Positions 14,057-16,192 of a stretch of DNA of 16,192 bases are shown piece by piece. Under the pieces are notes generated by a model. That model was not told the origin of the DNA, did no database searches, and saw only the letters and a program-made list of their open reading frames with translations. A program made the position numbers and the translations under genes. This DNA comes from Burkholderiales bacterium UBA4615 (lineage in GTDB: Bacteria; Pseudomonadota; Gammaproteobacteria; Burkholderiales; Burkholderiaceae_E). Position 1 is the first letter of the stretch. The number at the start of each line of letters is the position of its first letter. The stretch spans positions 1 to 16,192 of the forward strand of contig DGIT01000086.1 in assembly GCA_002386465.1 (NCBI GenBank). Direction: 5' to 3'.

Positions 14057-15451
14057 TCAGGGCCGTGGCCACGGGCGCTGCGCCGGGCGGAGGGTCTCGA
14101 TCAGTCGTGCCATGCGCATCACGCCCAGATCGTCAAAACGCTGCCCCACGATCTGCACACCAATCGGCATGCCGTCATCGGACCAGTGCCAGTTCACCGA
14201 GGCCGCAGGCTGCTCGCTCATGTTGTAGGCCACCGTGAAAGCAATATGCTCGAGCGCGCGATGCGGGTCGTCGGTGGGGCTGTGGGCCTCGGCTGAATAC
14301 GAGACCACGGGCGCCACCGGGCTGATCACGAAATCGTAGGCCGACACTGCACGCACGGCCGCCTCGCGCATCGCCATCAGTTGCGCATAGCCCGCCATCA
14401 GCTGCGGGCCGCTGAGCGCCTCGGCGCGCCACATCGCCCATTCGATGATGTAAGGCAGCACGCGGGCACGCTGGGCTTCGCTCATGGCGCGCACATCGGA
14501 ATTGGAGCGCGCCTCCAGAAACAGGCAGGTGCCATCGAGCATCTGCGCCGACATGAACGAGCGCATGGGCTCGACAATTGCACCTGCGGCCTGCAGCGCT
14601 GCAGCGGCCTGGTGCGCGGCCTCCTGCACCGGCGCTTCAGGGGTCAGACCGCAGCCCATATCGGTGAGCAACCCAATACGCAGACCACGCACGGAAAGGC
14701 CCTCCAGTCGCGCGGCATAGTCGGTGGGCGCAGCCGGCAGACTCATCCAGTCGCGGGTATCGGGCTGTGCGATCACGTTCATGAGCAGCGCCGCATCCCG
14801 CACACTGCGGGTCATCGGCCCGGCCACCCGGCCGGTGTACGGCGGGTCGATTGGTACGCGGCCCAGGCTGGGCTTGAGCCCGAAGAGCCCGCAGTGATGC
14901 GCAGGCAGGCGAATTGATCCGCCGATATCGGTGCCCAGATGCAAGGGCCCGTATCCAGCCGCAGCAGCAGCGCCTGCGCCCGATGACGATCCGGCCGGGT
15001 TGCGATCCAGCCGCCAGGGGTTGCGTGTTGTGCCGTGCAACGAGGAGCGGCCCGACGACAACATGCCGAAATCGGGCATGGTGGTCTTGCCCAGCAGGAC
15101 CGCGCCGGCTTCGCGCAGCCGCGCGGCCGCAGGCGAATCGACGGTCTTGGGCGTGAGGTCGCCGGTGGCCACGCCAATCGGAGCCGGGTCACCGGCGGTG
15201 TAAAGGTTTTCCTTGAGTGTGACCGGCACACCGTCCAGTGGCGAAAGCGGGTTCCCGGCCTTCCAGCGCGCAGCAGACGCTTGCGCGGCCTGCATCGCCG
15301 CTTCGGGATGCAGCCGATACATGGCATTGAGCCTGGGCTCGCAATCGTGGATGCGGGCCAACACTGCCTGCACCAGTTCGGGCGGCGTCAGCTGCCGGGA
15401 GCGAAACGCATCGGACGCCTCAGAGGCAGACAGGTCGGCAAGCGCAGTCAT
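14057..15451 (-). CDS. Amidase signature (AS) family enzyme
   Basis: A 464-residue Ser-cisSer-Lys hydrolase. Lys80 sits in PVTLKENLYTAG, the cis-Ser is Ser155 in NPAGSSSGAG, and the nucleophile is Ser179 in GTDIGGSIR; the 24-residue spacing between the two serines is that of the family. The N-terminal helices (SASEASDAFRSRQLTPPELV) and C-terminal GMPIGVQIVGQRFDD are also typical. It could hydrolyse amides, or be a GatA paralogue; a true GatA is unlikely because gatB and gatC are absent and the core differs (GSSSGAG rather than GGSSGG). The ATG at 15451 has GGAGA six bases upstream; the frame runs on to 15526 without support. It is monocistronic here, divergent from the lipoprotein gene. The substrate is unknown. 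Confidence 0.92.
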   Translation of the reverse strand: MTALADLSASEASDAFRSRQLTPPELVQAVLARIHDCEPRLNAMYRLHPEAAMQAAQASAARWKAGNPLSPLDGVPVTLKENLYTAGDPAPIGVATGDLTPKTVDSPAAARLREAGAVLLGKTTMPDFGMLSSGRSSLHGTTRNPWRLDRNPAGSSSGAGAAAAAGYGPLHLGTDIGGSIRLPAHHCGLFGLKPSLGRVPIDPPYTGRVAGPMTRSVRDAALLMNVIAQPDTRDWMSLPAAPTDYAARLEGLSVRGLRIGLLTDMGCGLTPEAPVQEAAHQAAAALQAAGAIVEPMRSFMSAQMLDGTCLFLEARSNSDVRAMSEAQRARVLPYIIEWAMWRAEALSGPQLMAGYAQLMAMREAAVRAVSAYDFVISPVAPVVSYSAEAHSPTDDPHRALEHIAFTVAYNMSEQPAASVNWHWSDDGMPIGVQIVGQRFDDLGVMRMARLIETLRPAQRPWPRP

Positions 15452-15637
15452 GAGAAGTCTCCGGAGACGATCGGGATCAGTCGCGCAGTGTGCGCGCATT
15501 GCATGCCGGCTCGCGAGCGCCGCCAATCGAAACGGAACGCCCGAGTGCGGCCTGCATGCGGCACAAGTGCAGAGGGCTTCGACAGTGGATTGTCATGGAG
15601 GGCGCGTTAAACTGCAGCTCTTTATCAGGAGGCATCC

Positions 15638-16066
15638 ATGACCCTAGCAAACCGGTTCTTTTCCCGCCTGGCAGCGCTGTGTGCTGCCGTGATTCTCACC
15701 GCCTGCGCATCGGGTGGCCCACAAACGCCGGCCATCAGCGGCACGGGCGTGGTCAGCAGCATCAGCGAAACCACCGAGACCAGCTCAGGCAAAACTGCCA
15801 TGACGTCCGTCCTGGGCTCACTGGTGGGCGGTGCGCTGGGCAGCACCATCGGCGGCGGAACCGGTCAGGTGATTGCGACCACCGTGGGTGCGACGGCCGG
15901 ATCGGTCGCCGGCGCCAACATGGCGCAACGCAGTGCCGCAACCGTCTGGGATGTCTCGATCCGCTTCGATGACGGCATCAATCGCGTGGTGCGGGTGCGC
16001 GACATGCCCAATTTCCGCCCGGGCGACAAGGTGCGCGTGGTGAACGGGGCGGTCTCGCTGCTCTGA
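15638..16066 (+). CDS. Glycine-zipper outer-membrane lipoprotein
   Basis: A 142-residue secreted lipoprotein. The signal peptide (basic MTLANRFFSR, hydrophobic LAALCAAVIL) ends in lipobox LTAC with Cys23 as lipidation site; Ala at +2 and Ser at +3 favour sorting to the outer membrane. Residues about 58-98 form a glycine-zipper segment rich in small residues (LGSLVGGALGSTIGGGTGQ and following), as in SlyB and 17-kDa antigen-like proteins, followed by a small beta domain with the RVRDMPNFRPGDKVRVV ending. These proteins are often envelope-stress or cell-wall linked, but the role here is not known. AGGAGG at 15627-15632, five bases from the ATG, is the strongest ribosome site in the window, so high expression is likely. 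It is monocistronic, with a terminator downstream. Confidence 0.9.
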   Translation: MTLANRFFSRLAALCAAVILTACASGGPQTPAISGTGVVSSISETTETSSGKTAMTSVLGSLVGGALGSTIGGGTGQVIATTVGATAGSVAGANMAQRSAATVWDVSIRFDDGINRVVRVRDMPNFRPGDKVRVVNGAVSLL

Positions 16067-16078
16067 GTGCCGGCGCCA

Positions 16079-16103
16079 CCTGGTCTGAGGGAATCGGACC
16101 AGG
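16079..16103 (+). other. Hairpin in the 3' region of the lipoprotein transcript
   Basis: CCTGGTC (16079-16085) pairs perfectly with GACCAGG (16097-16103) around an 11-base loop. It has no T tract and lies between the lipoprotein stop and the terminator, so it may stabilise the mRNA 3' end. Confidence 0.5.
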
Positions 16104-16141
16104 CCGCATACCGATGCGCAGACACCTGCGCGCATCAAATG

Positions 16142-16172
16142 AGAAGGCCGCCCTGAGGCGGCCTTCTTTTTT
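16142..16172 (+). terminator. Rho-independent terminator of the lipoprotein gene
   Basis: AGAAGGCCGCC (16142-16152) pairs perfectly with GGCGGCCTTCT (16157-16167) around the tetraloop CTGA, followed directly by a run of T. It lies 75 bases after the lipoprotein stop and is the only classic intrinsic terminator seen in the window. Confidence 0.93.
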
Positions 16173-16192
16173 ACTGCGTGCTGCATACCTGA

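Noticed and set aside
14057..15451. Amidase as GatA of the Glu-tRNA amidotransferase
   Set aside because: No gatB or gatC nearby and the serine-rich motif is GSSSGAG; a general amidase is more likely.

Overview
The window is GC-rich (roughly two thirds G+C), densely coded chromosomal DNA with no RNA gene, CRISPR array, insertion sequence or phage gene. Codon use, mostly weak Shine-Dalgarno sites and the ssb / MFS transporter / uvrA grouping suggest a betaproteobacterium, probably Burkholderiales and perhaps near Alcaligenaceae; this placement is inference from gene content, not a database match.

Layout. 1-1159 (minus): the 5' part of an arylsulfatase running off the left edge, then ssb. 1355-3880: two MFS transporters facing each other. 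4170-7049 (plus): uvrA, divergent from the second transporter across a palindromic TAATATTA element. 7254-7469: a small unrecognised protein. 7491-10387 (minus): a compact cluster mtnA, FucA-like class II aldolase and MOSC-domain protein, with gaps of 29 and 33 bases. 10469-12010 (plus): a cytochrome P450 divergent from mtnA. 12153-13185 (minus): a 2-hydroxychromene-2-carboxylate isomerase-like protein followed by Hsp15. 13186-13524: the one long non-coding stretch, with short repeats and a possible promoter. 13525-14034 (plus): a MaoC-like hydratase starting at TTG. 14057-15451 (minus): an amidase-signature enzyme. 15638-16066 (plus): a glycine-zipper lipoprotein with a strong ribosome-binding site and an intrinsic terminator.

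How the genes work together. ssb and uvrA are DNA maintenance genes. The most coherent metabolic unit is mtnA plus the FucA-like aldolase: this pairing fits the DHAP shunt, which salvages the 5'-methylthioadenosine and 5'-deoxyadenosine left by S-adenosylmethionine enzymes by isomerising the 1-phosphate sugar and splitting it to DHAP and an aldehyde. The MOSC protein shares the transcription unit for reasons the sequence does not show. The P450, the isomerase, the MaoC hydratase and the amidase are probably catabolic or detoxifying enzymes, but nothing here ties them into one pathway. I found no clearly new defence or mobile system. The items most worth a second look are the mtnA-aldolase-MOSC unit, the symmetric promoter element before uvrA, and the near-leaderless starts of the first transporter and the P450.
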